A DNA stretch of 64,000 nt from Sweltsa coloradensis (GCA_024449915.1 JAMZAV010000956.1:186001-250000), one strand, 5' to 3'; shown: positions 46,318 through 58,312, numbered from the stretch's first letter. The notes: a model not told the origin generated them from the sequence alone. A program made the numbers and translations.

Positions 46318-46886
46318 GAATGAGCGAAGCGAAGACTTCAATTTCACTGACCCCTCAAAAAATTTAGCTCCAATGTTTTTTGTTTTTTTGTCTGTTTGCT
46401 CGCACGATTCCGGGAAAACGGCATAAGCGATCTTGATGAAAATTGGAGGGGACCTTTGAAACCTCTGAACTTAGACCTGCCACGTTTTTGGGTACAATCG
46501 ATGAAATATTTCTCATGAATATCGTACTTTTACGATTTTTTTCGATTTTTAGTGCGATATTTTCGTGCTATTTGGGCCGATTCTGACCAAACGGGTGGGG
46601 CTACAACGTTAATATTATACATGGACATTAAGGTTATGGTGGAGTAGTACCTTGTGAAAGAAAAAGTTGAAAAAGTTAGCCAGAATCCATAGAAATAAAG
46701 CTTTTAATATAAGTTTTTTACGGTAAATAATAACAATTGACAAGTAACAATAGAAACTTGACAACAATCACCTACAATGCATAGGCATCAAAGCAAAGCA
46801 CTTGCAAAAGTAAAGATATCCCACGCAAACTAAAAATTTAAAAAAAGCTCATCCATCAACGCGGCGGGACTTTTGCGTTTTCCTAG
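46318..46886 (+). mobile_element. Helitron-like element, copy 5
   Basis: It starts GAATGAGCGAAGCGAAGACTT and ends AACGC-ggcgggactttt-GCGTT-TTCCTAG followed by T: a five-base-pair hairpin just before a CTAG terminus. GCTCATCC sits just before the hairpin. It carries a T-rich simple repeat near the 5' end and the ACCAAACGGGTGGGGCTAC block. It lies 62 bases upstream (minus strand) of the exon at 46127-46255, so in that gene's intron. Confidence 0.65.
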
Positions 46887-47159
46887 TAGTTACTATTGAA
46901 ATATCTAGAGTTGATGAGACTCGATCATACGACCCTTCGTTACAATACACGGAACAGGGACACCCTACACATTGACACATTGACAAAGCTCCTGTCTATG
47001 CAGGAAAGATGCTGTAAACATACAAATTGTCACAAGCCTTATTATATCTAAATGATAATAGATGAGGAAGTAATTTCGATTAGAAAAATGTTTCTATACA
47101 ATGTGGATGGTTTAAGATTACAAAGAATAGAAAGAAGTTCCTCTTACAGTGGTAAAAAA

Positions 47160-47343
47160 ATTAAGGTGGATTTGTTGATACGGATTGATAGTGCTGATTT
47201 GTACGCGGATTGGTTGATACGGATTGGCACGTGGATTGACAGCATGGATCTCTACGCGAATCGGCATGTGGATTTGATGATGTCGATTCATAGTCCCAAA
47301 GCCAAAGTGCATTAAAATGAGACGTTAAGCAATATCCAATCAA
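47160..47343 (+). repeat. degenerate GATTG-rich repeat with retroelement tail
   Basis: Imperfect repetition of GATACGGATTG / GTGGATT / TACGCGGATTG over about 120 bases is followed by the 27-base tail motif at 47317-47343 (identical to 6002-6028) and then AATC repeats. It is probably the end of a SINE or LINE. Confidence 0.45.
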
Positions 47344-47519
47344 TCAATAATTCCTTTTGATTCAATGGTGATTTAGGAATAAATAATAATTGAATAACTT
47401 GATTGCAAAACTACACAAAGTATCAACACATAACTTCGCTGCAAGTGCCAGGACTCCTCCAGTGTCAGCCTTACATCATAATAGTGTATGGAACTTCATA
47501 GCAGAAGCTATATACAACT

Positions 47520-47600
47520 TCCTTCCGAACCCGGATCTGAACCCGGGACCCTCCACCGCGTCATTAGTTGGATTGTCGTCCGCAAGACTACACGAGCGCC
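47520..47600 (-). repeat. tRNA-like SINE head
   Basis: On the minus strand CCCGGGTTCAGATCCGGG is a strong B-box hairpin, preceded by GGCGCTCGTGTAGTCTTGCG as a loose A-box region. Confidence 0.35.
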
Positions 47601-47604
47601 ACAT

Positions 47605-48985
47605 GCAACGAGCTTGCTAGTGATGTTATCAGTTGAGGAACCAGATAAACATTGCAACCGTGAGCACAATATGGCAACTTCCATTATTGATTTTTGTTAT
47701 CTTAACATGAGTTGATATCGTGTTTGCATTGGCTGTAGTGACGACGTGAGAATGAGAGGGAGGGACTTAGGCACCATGGTATCAGGGCCTGTATAAGTTA
47801 ACAATCTGATTATACCACGAGGATTTAAAATAACTATAACAACATGCTATTGAAATGGAGGTGTAGTATAAACATCACATGCTTTATCACTTACTGGAAA
47901 AGTGCAGACACATAACGATACAAAGCCTCTGAAAAAAAAACATGTTTCTTTTTAAGTAAATTGATAATAATTTTAATTTGTACAATCGGAAAAAATCCTT
48001 AGCATAGGCCCTTGGTGATTGCCCTCCTTGGTATGGCTCCCATCATACCACAATTTGTTCTTTCAACTTTTGCAACGAGTTTTAAATAAAAAATAATACC
48101 AATCTGACACTAGAGAAAACCAAAGCATTCAACAGAAGTTTATAACATTCGTGTGTTTAAAAAATAATAGTGTGTACCATATAGCTGATTATACCACCCT
48201 GTCTAATGTCTGGACATTCCAACCTTGGAAAATCGCCGCAAGGCATCTGATTTATATTTTTGTTTAAGCTATTGCACAATCAATTCTACTCACAAGTGTT
48301 ATGCCTAGTGAACCTGCATGTTCCTTCTAGGTTCACCCTGAACAGGACATAAACAATATAGAAATACGTACTCTTAAACCTATATTATTTTGTGACCTTA
48401 ATTTACATCACAACTATCCTGTTATTTTGTAAACCTATATTATTTCTAATTTTCTTCAATTTGCATCTAAATCTATTTATAGTTCTGAAATTAATTGTCA
48501 ATAATGTCAATAATTTTGTTATGACTTGTATTGTAACTTTGTGCCACCTGCACTTTAGGGTATGTTGCACGAAAAATGCAATTTTAAATCATTAAAGTTT
48601 GATATTAAAAAATGAATTCATAATACTTCAACTTGCTTTCGTAATGCATTTGTTATTCATATTTTGTGTTGTGTGTTTGGGATTTGTTATTATTGTGTTG
48701 CAACTGCCATGTAAAGTGTCCCATTTAATGTGTACTACATGTCAGCGGACTGCAATTAAATTAACAATTAAATGGTCACACAAATCTCAAATAATAAGAA
48801 TTTCTCACAAATTAATCAATCAATCAATCAATCAATCAATCATCATATCGGAGCTACATCTAAGCACTAGATATGCCCTTACATAATACTCTTTTTACTT
48901 ATGAAAATATGAGTTAGTTTCTCAGATTAATAAAAAAAAGTTGTGGCATGTTCAAAAGTTGCACAACAATATTAAACAACATAGG
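47605..48985. other. no recognised gene
   Basis: 48813-48842 is an (AATC)n microsatellite. The hydrophobic frames at 48392-48886 reflect T-rich composition. Confidence 0.35.
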
Positions 48986-48991
48986 GCCTAC

Positions 48992-49047
48992 CTCGATGCT
49001 CCGCCTGCTTTACGTCAGCTGAACTCGATTGGTCAGCACAGTGCAAT
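48992..49047 (-). CDS. small internal coding exon of unrecognised minus-strand gene
   Basis: The minus-strand acceptor TGTGCTTTCAG and donor GTAGGC enclose 56 nt with one open phase, reading LHCADQSSSADVKQAEHR and leaving G. That phase fits the exon at 46127-46255. The exon requires two bases from an upstream exon that was not found. It is short, so chance occurrence is possible; the matching phase and GC content favour a real exon. Confidence 0.4.
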
Positions 49048-49379
49048 CTGAAAGCACACAATACAAACGTATGTAAAAGAATTGTCAACCACCTGTAGTT
49101 TTAATATTTTATATAATTCAGAAATTAAATATTACTAATTCCACCTATATACAGAGGGTTTCCCTACTAACCAAATCGAAAAATACAACTGGAGTTTGTA
49201 TACTCATTTGTGCGATTGGAATTAGGTTTAAATCATGGTTCAGTTGTACTGTGATGTTGAACATAGCTACATAAGTAATAAAATAGAAATATAATTAGAT
49301 GATATGTATAATTAATTATATGTATGTGATCAGAAGTATTTATGATAATTGCAAAATCACTATGCTAAGCTTTGCACTG

Positions 49380-49570
49380 TCGGCGCAGACGCGAACAGCG
49401 AACAATGGCCAACCAGAGACCAGCATTTTAAATTGAAAACACTAACCCAACACGTTGGGCACGATACAACCGCGGGCGACACCAGAATCAAGAACACTAA
49501 TTCGGAACCACATTATATTGTGTTATGCTTCGTTACTAGGACGGCTCTTTCAAGTCACCGTTTACACATT
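49380..49570 (+). repeat. dispersed repeat family D, diverged copy
   Basis: Shares ATGCTTCGTTACTAGGACGG and TCAAGTCACCGTTTAC with 41600-41645, plus looser matches (CAATGGCCAACCAGAGACC, CACCAGAATCAAGAACAC) upstream. The 154-codon frame at 49349 runs through it and the following low-quality stretch and is not credible. Confidence 0.5.
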
Positions 49571-49659
49571 ACAAGTTCGAGAACTTACAGATTTAAATAC
49601 AACCAGAAGTTCTCAATCTTCTGCCTAAGAGTATTTCTGCTTTTGGAAGCGGGGTTAAA

Positions 49660-50340
49660 CCATGGGGAAAAACAACAAAAACGACCCACATATCTTTGCA
49701 TAATTTTTTTTTCCAAAAAAAAAAAATTTTTTTTAAGTTGTAGACTTTTACCAAAAATAAATTATACAAGAAATACCTGGGAACACGCCCCTTTAACTTT
49801 TATTTGTAATTAATTTTACACAGATTAGATTTTAAATGGAGAGTTTAAACCCGGAGAAAGGTTGCGTTTTCAACGAGGGAAAAAAATACAATAGAAGCTT
49901 TTTTTTAAAATTAAATTGCAAAAAAAAACAGTAGTTAAAGTTATTAAATTTATTAAACCCCCTTTGACTTTTATTTAAGGCTAAACTAAAAGCTGTAAAC
50001 AAAATAAAAATTTGATTCTTATCTGAAACTTATTATTTAGTTTCCTCAAAAAAACTATTTTTATTGGGGAATAATGTATCACAATTAACACAATTTAAAA
50101 AATAAAACAAATTGAAATTGAATTCAACAGGTGTTGAAAGATTTGGAAGGGAAACACAATTCCCTTTTTTGAGAGGGAAACCCAATAATAAATCAATTCC
50201 GTAAGGAACATCCCGGGGGACAAAAATTCCCCCCCTTTCGGGGTGCCCTTACTAACCATGATAGGAGGATCAAGAAACGATTTACCATTGTTTTTAAGGT
50301 ATAGGCATATTCTCTTCAGTACGATTGGTATTTTAGAGGA
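49660..50340. other. homopolymer-rich stretch, possibly poor consensus
   Basis: Dense runs of A, T, C and G (for example TTTTTTTTTCC then 12 A and 8 T near 49710-49735, and C and G runs near 50215-50245) differ in texture from neighbouring sequence. No gene was seen. Confidence 0.4.
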
Positions 50341-50532
50341 GACGTCATTATATTAGTATAATATTGGGTTAGTATTTTTTGTCAAAAAAACACACAAATT
50401 TATTTAAATTATTGTTTTATTATTTATTTTACAAAAACAAACATTCCACAGAAATGCAAGTCAGTTTATTATATTGCAAAAATGGTGGGGTTGTTGCGGG
50501 AATACGTCAAATGGAATCCTTTATTTTAGTTC

Positions 50533-50649
50533 TTAGTGGATCTTGGAGAAACGACCGTTGTAGGCGATGTGGCTACCGACGATTCCGGTTCCATAGGTGG
50601 AGTAGGCGAGGGGGGCGGCGGCTGAGTGGTAGGCGACGGCGGCGACGAC
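50533..50649 (-). CDS. terminal exon of a small cuticle-like protein
   Basis: On the minus strand an acceptor (TTGTCTATTAG) precedes 38 codons and TAA, starting in phase 0. It reads VVAAVAYHSAAAPLAYS then TYGTGIVGSHIAYNGRFSKIH. Codons end mostly in C, unlike the AT-rich surroundings, and an AATAAA signal follows the stop by about ten bases (plus strand 50520-50525). The Ala/Tyr-rich AAPLAYS pattern resembles low-complexity insect cuticular proteins, which are secreted. The first exon with the signal peptide was not found. The family call is tentative; another Ala-rich secreted protein is possible. Confidence 0.5.
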   Translation of the reverse strand, partial: VVAAVAYHSAAAPLAYSTYGTGIVGSHIAYNGRFSKIH

Positions 50650-50654
50650 CTAAT

Positions 50655-51235
50655 AGACAAAGAAATGTGTTATAGTCTACGAGGGTAAGGTAATTCACCT
50701 GGCTTTATTTCAATTAAAATATAGGACAATTTGTAGGTTATGTTTGCATATTAATGTTTAAAACTTAGATTAACTTTTTAGACTTCTAGTAATTTGAAAA
50801 TCAAATTATAGGTCTACTATACAACATTATACATATGCCTATCATTTTTGAGCTATTATGTTCAAGTTATGAGTCTATGAAGTATTGCTGTATTTGGGTA
50901 CAACAGGCGCCAAAGTTTGTTTGGAGTCAATTCTCTTCGTTTCTAAGGGCAACCAGTTGCGTGACGTCACCACTTATAGAGTCATTTAACGATTATAAAT
51001 AAGTTTAATACCATAAAAACGCCAGTCTTTGCTAGACGAGTAAGTAAGTCATGTGTTGAGTACCCGGTAACATTTCATTCCTCCCTCTATCTAAGGGGGT
51101 TTTCCTCCCTAACCTATCATAGGCTAGAGTGGCGCATTATGAGCTCACAGTTGACGCGCCCTTGTACCAACTAATTCAAAACTCTATCATTTATACCTAA
51201 AATATCAATCAACTTAAATGTAAGTGCTCCCGGAT
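50655..51235. other. no recognised gene
   Basis: 51115-51170 carries the TGGCGCATTATGAGC / GTTGACGCGCCCTTG dispersed block also found at 38.7, 39.6 and 40.7 kb. It would be upstream or intron sequence of the cuticle-like gene. Confidence 0.3.
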
Positions 51236-51244
51236 ACTTAACAC

Positions 51245-51288
51245 ATGGCTCGCTCACTCGTCTAACATTGACTTTGGCGTTTTCCTAG
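51245..51288 (+). mobile_element. stray Helitron-like 3' end
   Basis: GGCTCGCTCACTCGTCTAAC, then TTGGCGTTTTCCTAG and T, matches the 3' ends of copies 5, 7 and 8 without a recognisable body upstream. 51640-51765 downstream has the TTTCAGCTCAATCTG ... ACAGACAGACAGAC block found inside such elements. Confidence 0.4.
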
Positions 51289-51719
51289 TCTATAGTCTGC
51301 TAAGGCGCCGTTATACCCGGAATGTGGTAGACCCCGGTTTAAATACGAGCGGGATAGATTTTGTAATTTTGTATTATTATATTATTTCTGGAAAATTAAA
51401 GAACGTGTTTTGAAATGCATGGAAAACATAGCCAGTACGAAATACGAGTAAAAATTGCAAGGTTTATCCGAGCAAAATTTTGGGTAACCTTGAGTTTGTA
51501 CGATTCGATAAACCTTGGTCACAACCTACATTTATAAAGAATAAATCAATAATTTTTTTGAAGAACAAAAGCATTGTCGTTAAATTAAATCCTACACATT
51601 GCAGCTTATTTTCAATGTATTATTTTGCTCATTTTGTTAGCAGTTCTCAGTTAACTGGTCACGGATGTCTGCTTAAAATTTCAGCTCAATCTGTTTGAAC
51701 GTATGGCCGTATGGGATCG

Positions 51720-51756
51720 CACACAGACAGACAGACAGACAAACAAACAGACATTC
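51720..51756. repeat. (CAGA)n/(CAAA)n microsatellite
   Basis: CACAGACAGACAGACAGACA followed by AACAAACAG. It resembles the A/ACAA simple repeat inside the Helitron-like elements. Confidence 0.75.
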
Positions 51757-51769
51757 TCACAAGGAGAGC

Positions 51770-53920
51770 CGTTTCTTTCGACCTGCATTGTAAGAATCAT
51801 TCGCTGCTCTAATAACTTGCTGTGTATAGTCGCTAAATACACATTTTTGTATTTATTTATTATTTTGTTATCCACACTTTTCAGCATTTGCTGTCTAGAT
51901 TGTCCGGTTGCCCTCCACTGGATGAGTGCATCAACCAATAGTTTCAAACAACTTTCAACTCCATTCCACAATCTCCATCAATTGATATTTTTGCTAAGAA
52001 ATTTTAGCCTTTTTTATCATCAGTTCGGCATCTCACAAATCATTTAATCAGATTGATAAGCTTCGTTTTAAAATGAATAATTAATGCTTCATTATTTTAT
52101 TATGTGTTTTTTTTTTTATTTTTAAACTTATAATTACATTGTAATCCATCAATTCATCATCACATAAATCATTGTACAATATCATTACAGTAAGTATTAA
52201 CTATTTTAAGACTTGGCCAAGCTCGATAAAACCAGATTTTTAGGCAGAACGCAGTAATTTAGTCTGGATCACTTGGAAGCTCTATCGTCATATCGGGTTA
52301 TGGTATGCACCAAAATGTTAAGTAAAAATGTAAGAATTGCGCTATCAGAGCACATATTTCAATAATTGCTCACTTTTGTTAAAACTGACGGTAAATGGCC
52401 ACCAAACAGGTAACATGTGGAAATTTCACAAGCTTGAGTAGGGGAAAAATTGAAATGTGCTCTGATAGGACATGCGCTCATCGTTCCGAAAATTTAAAAA
52501 CAATTGGGTGAAAATTGGTGGTCGAAAAGTGGTTTAAGCTGAATGTGTGATTATCTGGATTTGCCAATTACACCTACGGGAGTGTTTCCCGACTAACCAA
52601 ATCGAGAAGTATTTTATTATGTTATTTGTTTGGATATGTTTTTTTAATCTGCATTAGAAGCTTCAATGTAAAATAAAGTAATGCTGTACGTACTTGAGTG
52701 TTAAAACAATAAAAAAATATTATCAAAAACTTATTGCCTTTTGGCAGTTGGCAAATAGCTATTCGCTTGGCCAAGAAGCACACCCCAAGTATACACAACT
52801 TTACAACGTTGTCAGAAAGCATACATGGACAGCCCTGTTGTTGTTCAAAAATTTGGCCCAATCAGCCAAAAAAAATCATTAAAAGAGTAAATTTTGTACC
52901 TTTTAATAAAATTGAAATTCGTGAAAACTAGCTTAATTATTATTTTATAAATTATTTTAAAAGAAAATTTAGAAATTGTAGAGCGCTATATTTCCACTTT
53001 CGTGACATATGGTCAAAATTTCAGACACCATGTCTGTCGTGACAGTCAGCCGAGCGAACAGCAATTTGCTGAAATCACATGTCCTAAGACTCTTTTAACG
53101 GCATACATTGATGTTGTAATATTATTATTTTAAACTTTGCTTAACTACAACAATAAATTATTTTGTGCTAATTCATGCATGTATTTTATTTAGTTGTCCT
53201 CCTTTGTAAATCACTTTTATAACTAAATATAAGTTAAATAAATAAATAAACTATTGATTTGTGGTGTATGTACACCCCTGACACCGATCTCGTTAGGCTG
53301 GCGTCTTAGAGGTATGCACGTTTATAACCAGTAAGAGTTTACGGGTAATGGAATGCATAACACAATTATTTGTGCACCCCATGACCACCCACAACGTTGC
53401 ATTCTGGCGTCTAACCCGTTTGTATCACGAAGTCACGGAAGAATTTACGAGTCTGAATGCAGGAATTTTTCATGTGCACAGTTCCTAGCCAGATTTGTTA
53501 TTCAAGTTACCAGTTTGATTTATGTCAGTAATTGTTATACAGAAAGAACATTTATTAACATTACAAAAGTCGAATTTGTTTTTAGGAAGTTTTTGAAATC
53601 ATCAAATTGGTAAATTTGGAAACTATTTGTGGTATGGCAATAATGTTTAGTATCTTTTAAGAAGGCACATTTTACCTTACAATAACGAAAAATTGCATTT
53701 TTGATTAGATTGACAACTCAAAAGGAAATTTCGGAAATTTATTTCTAGGTAATAGCGACATAATTTTTTATTTAATCTTTCTTCTTATAATGAAAGGAGG
53801 TCACTTATTCTTTGTTAACATAAGTCAAAATTGGCAATATTGATTAATTGAACGAGAAATAGTGAAAATATAAAAAGGAGAATTTAAATAGCTATAGCTG
53901 TCTTTACATTTTTGGATTTA
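51770..53920. other. no recognised gene
   Basis: AT-rich sequence. Frames at 52622-52931 and 53353-53613 lack family features and splice context. Confidence 0.35.
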
Positions 53921-53927
53921 AGCGAAC

Positions 53928-54405
53928 TTTCAATTTCACTGACCAAACAATTTAGCTCGGGGTCTTTTTTTGTTTAATTTTTAAGTTTGGTTACTAAGTG
54001 CTAAAGGTCTGTCTTGTTAATCTCTGTAACGAGCAAAATATCGATTATATGAAAAGAGGAGACTTAAATCCTAACTTGGTTTTGTCTTTTGGTACAATGA
54101 ATGAATATTTTATGTACAATCTTGACTGTTTTTTACAGATTTTTATTCATTGTTTTTATGCATATTTTCTACATGGGTTCTGATCAAAGGGACTGGCTAA
54201 AAAGTTCAATTATTAATGGCATGTTAATTTTTATGGTGATACTATTTTATAATAATAGGCCTAAAACCAGAATACACAAAGAATAAGCTTATAATATAAG
54301 TAACGTACGGTAAAAATACCAAATGACAGAAAAGAACGAAAATCACCTCAATCGTAGGACTAAACTAAACTAAAAATAAAATAACCAACTAAGATTTTTA
54401 AAGCT
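53928..54405 (+). mobile_element. Helitron-like element, copy 6 (old, degenerate)
   Basis: TTTCAATTTCACTGACC, AATTTAGCTCGGGGTCTTTTTT, TTTTGGTACAATGAATGAATA, CCAGAATACACAAAGAATAAGC and AAAATCACCTCAATCGTAGG correspond in order to blocks of copies 5 and 7, with heavy divergence between. Terminal structures are lost. Confidence 0.5.
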
Positions 54406-54409
54406 ATCA

Positions 54410-54815
54410 TAAGGCGGATTTAGTTTTCTAGTTATATTATGTTTTTGTTTCTGATCTGTGTGCATGTCTGTGCATTCTACAACAAGGAATTCTTATCGGA
54501 TAGGTAAATAATAAAATATTATCGCTTATCTAATATTTTATTATATGATATTCAAACAATATAATGGGTAAACATGCTATTGGCACTGGCATAAAATTTA
54601 ATTTTATGGACATGGAATGGAATGGAAACAATCAATAAATCAATACAAAGATGTGTATTAAATATCTTAAGACATATCAATTATTATTTCCCAGACGGAC
54701 GGACAGCCAAGTGATTCGCTTTCGAATAAATAAAGTTATATGACTCGGAAAAGTAAATTATTATTCTGTGTATATTTTAAAACCCTATTCAACATTAACT
54801 ATCCACTTAAAAATG
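54410..54815. other. no recognised feature
   Basis: Nothing seen. Confidence 0.35.
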
Positions 54816-54821
54816 CTGATC

Positions 54822-55474
54822 TTAAAGGGGCTAAAAAACCCAAAAATTATTTTTTTACCACGTGATCTATAGCACAATAATACACTTAAATGACCGTTAA
54901 AAAATTATATTTTGTAACTGTGATTTAACACAATTAATAAATTTTTTTGATCCAGAAATTGGCAAAAATTGGTGTTTTGGAAAATTTCCTAAATCGGCTT
55001 TAACCTGCTTCTTTTTTGGTCCACATGGATACTAGAGCATAGTTTCAATCTAAAATGCCCCTTTATAACATCGTGTCTTGAAACTGTGCCCAAATATACC
55101 CTCAAACACGCAAAAATATGCATTCCAAAATCACACCCCATCTTGGTAATCAGCATATTTTGACCGAACTACTTGCCCAAATTACAAAACAAAATATAGA
55201 GAATTTACAGAAAAAGCTGTCGAGTACGTCAATAATGGCCAATATTTTTTTGGATCAAAATCCTCCAAGGTCACGGGGCATAAAGATCGTCCCCATGTTA
55301 TTTCTTATGGGAGATTTTTGCCGATGGGACCTAGCTCGAAAAATGTCATGTTTGACAATTTTTTGGGAGGTCATGGTGGCCCCAATAATTTTTCTGTTAG
55401 TTGCTAAATTCATTACTAGTTAGCCTGAATGAAACATATTTTTTGAGTTTAGCGGTTAAATACCCCTTTAACAC
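54822..55474. mobile_element. possible 650-bp element with short terminal inverted repeats
   Basis: TTAAAGGGGCTAAA at the left faces TTAAATACCCCTTTAA at the right. The 101-codon frame at 55118-55423 inside begins MHSKITPHLGNQHIL and has a hydrophobic end, but matches no family I know. No clear target duplication was seen. Confidence 0.3.
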
Positions 55475-55479
55475 TAGAC

Positions 55480-56060
55480 TTACATGTAACATTGACACAG
55501 TCTTGAGATTCATTATTACAAGGTATACTTAATTATTTGTTTGCAAGTATTTATCTTGTCGTGTGAGCGGTTGGTATTCTTGTCATTATTATGAAGCAAT
55601 TTCTGGATATGTGCCAGCATTATTGTAATGAGGTAAAGGTCTTCGTGTGCATTTATTATAACAAATAATGTTGTGTATTCGCAGAGACGCACTATTGTAA
55701 TAATACTGATAGATAGCATAATATGGTATAATTATTTATATGAAAGTATGAGATTTATTATGTTTTCCAACACCATCTGAGTTTTTGCTGTAAGAAAATT
55801 AATATACTGAATAACAAAACAAGGTTAAGGGTAGACCTACACGAGATTACTTTGACCTCTATCCCATTAAGCATCATAACAAAACAACAATATAATATGA
55901 AAATCAATCCAGAAATTTGAAAAAAGTAAAAAAAAAACATCTCAGCGGGGTTTTAATTTCTGGATTGATTTCCATATTTAGGGCGACGGTCGTCGCCCGC
56001 AGACAAGCGCATGCGACTGCTTAGGCGACGACAAACTCGCGGCCCGAGTTGGGGGGTTTT
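55480..56060. other. no recognised gene
   Basis: A GC-rich patch at 55980-56060 (GGCGACGGTCGTCGCCC, itself a small palindrome) has no coding support. Confidence 0.3.
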
Positions 56061-56069
56061 CAGCTATCT

Positions 56070-56461
56070 GCACACGCCGCCCCGAAAGAGTTACAATCTT
56101 GAAACTCGGTATATGACCTGATATGTGTTCCATGACCTACAAAATAAAATCAACCCGATCCGACAACCCGTTCTGTGTTAAAAAAGGCTCTCTACAGCGT
56201 CTAAAACCTTCCGGCTGGCTGGCTGGGTAGTTAATTTGCCGCGGAGCTAAATTGAGCCCTACAGAGAAAACGGTAAATCTTAGAACTATGAAACATGGAC
56301 CACACTTAGATGTACCACAGACGCAGTGCCTTTTGCTTTCAAAACCAAAATTGGGTAACAGGGACCGGAGAAAATCAAAATTTGGGTGATAATCAAAATA
56401 CGTAATACCTAAGGCGTGTTTCTCGATTAAGTTAGTCTTTAATTATTTATATATTATTATT

Positions 56462-56548
<87 letters not shown>

Positions 56549-57110
56549 TAGTTTTTAATTTCTGAATTGTAGTTAATCATTTCTAAGGCGTGGTTATTTG
56601 TACAAACTTGAAATTAAACATGCTCTTAACCATTATAAATATCTAGTGTCCAAAACACAAGGGACTAAATTTGGGAAGACCGTGGGCCCAAAAAGGTCAA
56701 AAAACTTATCTGAACTTTAAAAAATGAATCATTCAAAGAAAACGCTACAACTGAGAAGTTTCAAACATGGAATAGACTTTGATATCTTTCATTCTATATC
56801 ACTTTTGAATATGGAAAGCAAAATTGGGTAACGAGTACCGGAGAAAATCAAAATTATCAAAAGCTAGGTAATTCCGTACACTTTTGAATAAGACGTTATG
56901 CAGAGAAAACGGTTCATCTTATAACTTTGAAACTTGGGCCACACTAGATGTCCCTCATGCGCAATCACTTTAGCTTTCAAAACCAAAACCGGGCAATAGG
57001 GACCGGGGAAAATCAAAATGGAAATCAAAACGCGAAATTCTCAGGCGTAGTAATTTGTACAAGCTTGAAATTAAACATGCTCTTAACCATTATAAATATC
57101 TATTATGGCT
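56070..57110 (+). repeat. three or four diverged modules in tandem
   Basis: The phrase ACCGGAGAAAATCAAAATT (or GACCGGGGAAAATCAAAATG) with GGGTAAC/GGGCAAT just before it recurs near 56355, 56830 and 56995. CAGAGAAAACGG precedes it at 56264 and 56900. TTGAAATTAAACATGCTC recurs near 56612 and 57068. This is an old tandem or nested repeat of unknown type. Confidence 0.6.
56457..56548. repeat. (ATT)n microsatellite
   Basis: About thirty uninterrupted trinucleotide units, between the modules above. Confidence 0.95.
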
Positions 57111-57529
57111 TGGCCATTGAATTTGGTTCATGGCCAAGCCATTTTTTTTAATGATTTCGAGTAAAATAATTTTACTTTTTTACCACAAAAATCGTTGGCT
57201 TGGCGCTCGTCAACAGTTTCAAAGCGAAACTAGGGAGAAAGAATGAAAAGCTTGGCTCAACTTCTACATCTCACAGCATTCACAACCGAAGACTTTTGAG
57301 GGAGAGCTTGGCTGCCGTTTTTTTTTTTTTTTTTTTTACAAATTTTTGTATTTGTGGGGATAATCAATTACACCTACGGGAGAGTTTTCCGACTCATTAC
57401 TTTGAGAAACAATATTAGCATCTTTATTTGTTGGTTTGGTAACTAGCAGTGTTTTATGCGATATGAAATCATAATATTCATTTGTTTTTCCGATGTATTA
57501 CAGCTGCTCCATCGAAAGAATACAGATGG

Positions 57530-57660
57530 TGACGTCACCGGCGGGCTAGTTCTAGCCAATCAGCGCCCCCTTATTTAAAATACTGATCGCTCATTGGCCC
57601 GCTCGGCCCCGCCGATGCCGATAGCATCTGCATTCAGACGGTGTAGCAGCTATATCGTCG
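57530..57660 (+). promoter_or_regulatory. possible core promoter region upstream of the P450
   Basis: A GC-richer block contains CCAAT boxes in both orientations (AGCCAATCAGCG and TCATTGGCCC) and a TTATTTAAAATA stretch between them. Followed by two palindromes and then the P450 start, it could drive that gene, with the ATTTGTTTCAG just before the start codon acting as the end of a 5' intron. It could equally belong to an unrelated transcript. Confidence 0.25.
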
Positions 57661-57675
57661 CCATTTTTGTAAACC

Positions 57676-58284
57676 AATTAAAGTCCTTTGCAAGTAAAAA
57701 ACGATCCCAGGTATCAAGAGATTTCCCCTCCTTGTTACCACCTCCACTCGGCACGGGTGACAGTGCTCGCGAGACGTTTGAATGCGGTAGGACGCATGAC
57801 CCATTCATACAGGTGTCATTGTTATGAAAGCAATTTTTTTAAGTGGTTAAAATGTTAAAATTTCTCATTTATTTTCAAATTAATGGAATAATCACGTAAA
57901 ATTAGTATAAAATAAACTTTGTATTTTTTAAATAGCTTGAAAACTGCCGTAATTATTGCCTGCCGTAATTATTCTGATCGTAACCATGAAGTTACAACTA
58001 TCTCTAATTACGGCAGTTTTCATGCTATTTTAAAAATACAAAGTTTATTTTATATTAATTTTACATGATTATTCCATATATTTGAAAATAAATGAGAAAT
58101 GATAACATTTTAACTACATAACAAAATTGCTTTCTTAACAATGACACCTGTATGAATGGGTCATGCGGCCTACCGCATTCAAACGTCTCGCGAGCACTGT
58201 CACCCGTGCCGAGTGGAGGTGGTAACGAGGAGGGGAAATTTCTTGATACCTGGGATCGTTCTTTACTTGCAAAGGACTTTAGTT
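57676..58284. repeat. 609-bp palindrome, about 280-bp arms
   Basis: The left arm (57676-57957) and the reverse complement of the right arm (58005-58284) match along their full length with scattered differences, around a 47-base spacer. A GC-rich outer part (CACCTCCACTCGGCACGGG) encodes the same peptide-like frame on each strand; the inner part is AT-rich. It may be a foldback element or an inverted duplication. The transcript would form a long hairpin. Confidence 0.9.
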
Positions 58285-58312
58285 CAATTTCTCTATAATC
58301 ACATTCAAGTCT

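Noticed and set aside
49349..49813. 154-codon open frame.
   Set aside because: It spans a family D repeat and homopolymer-rich sequence of doubtful quality, with no domain features.
55118..55423. 101-codon open frame.
   Set aside because: Lies within a likely TIR element; no recognisable motif and no splice or promoter support.
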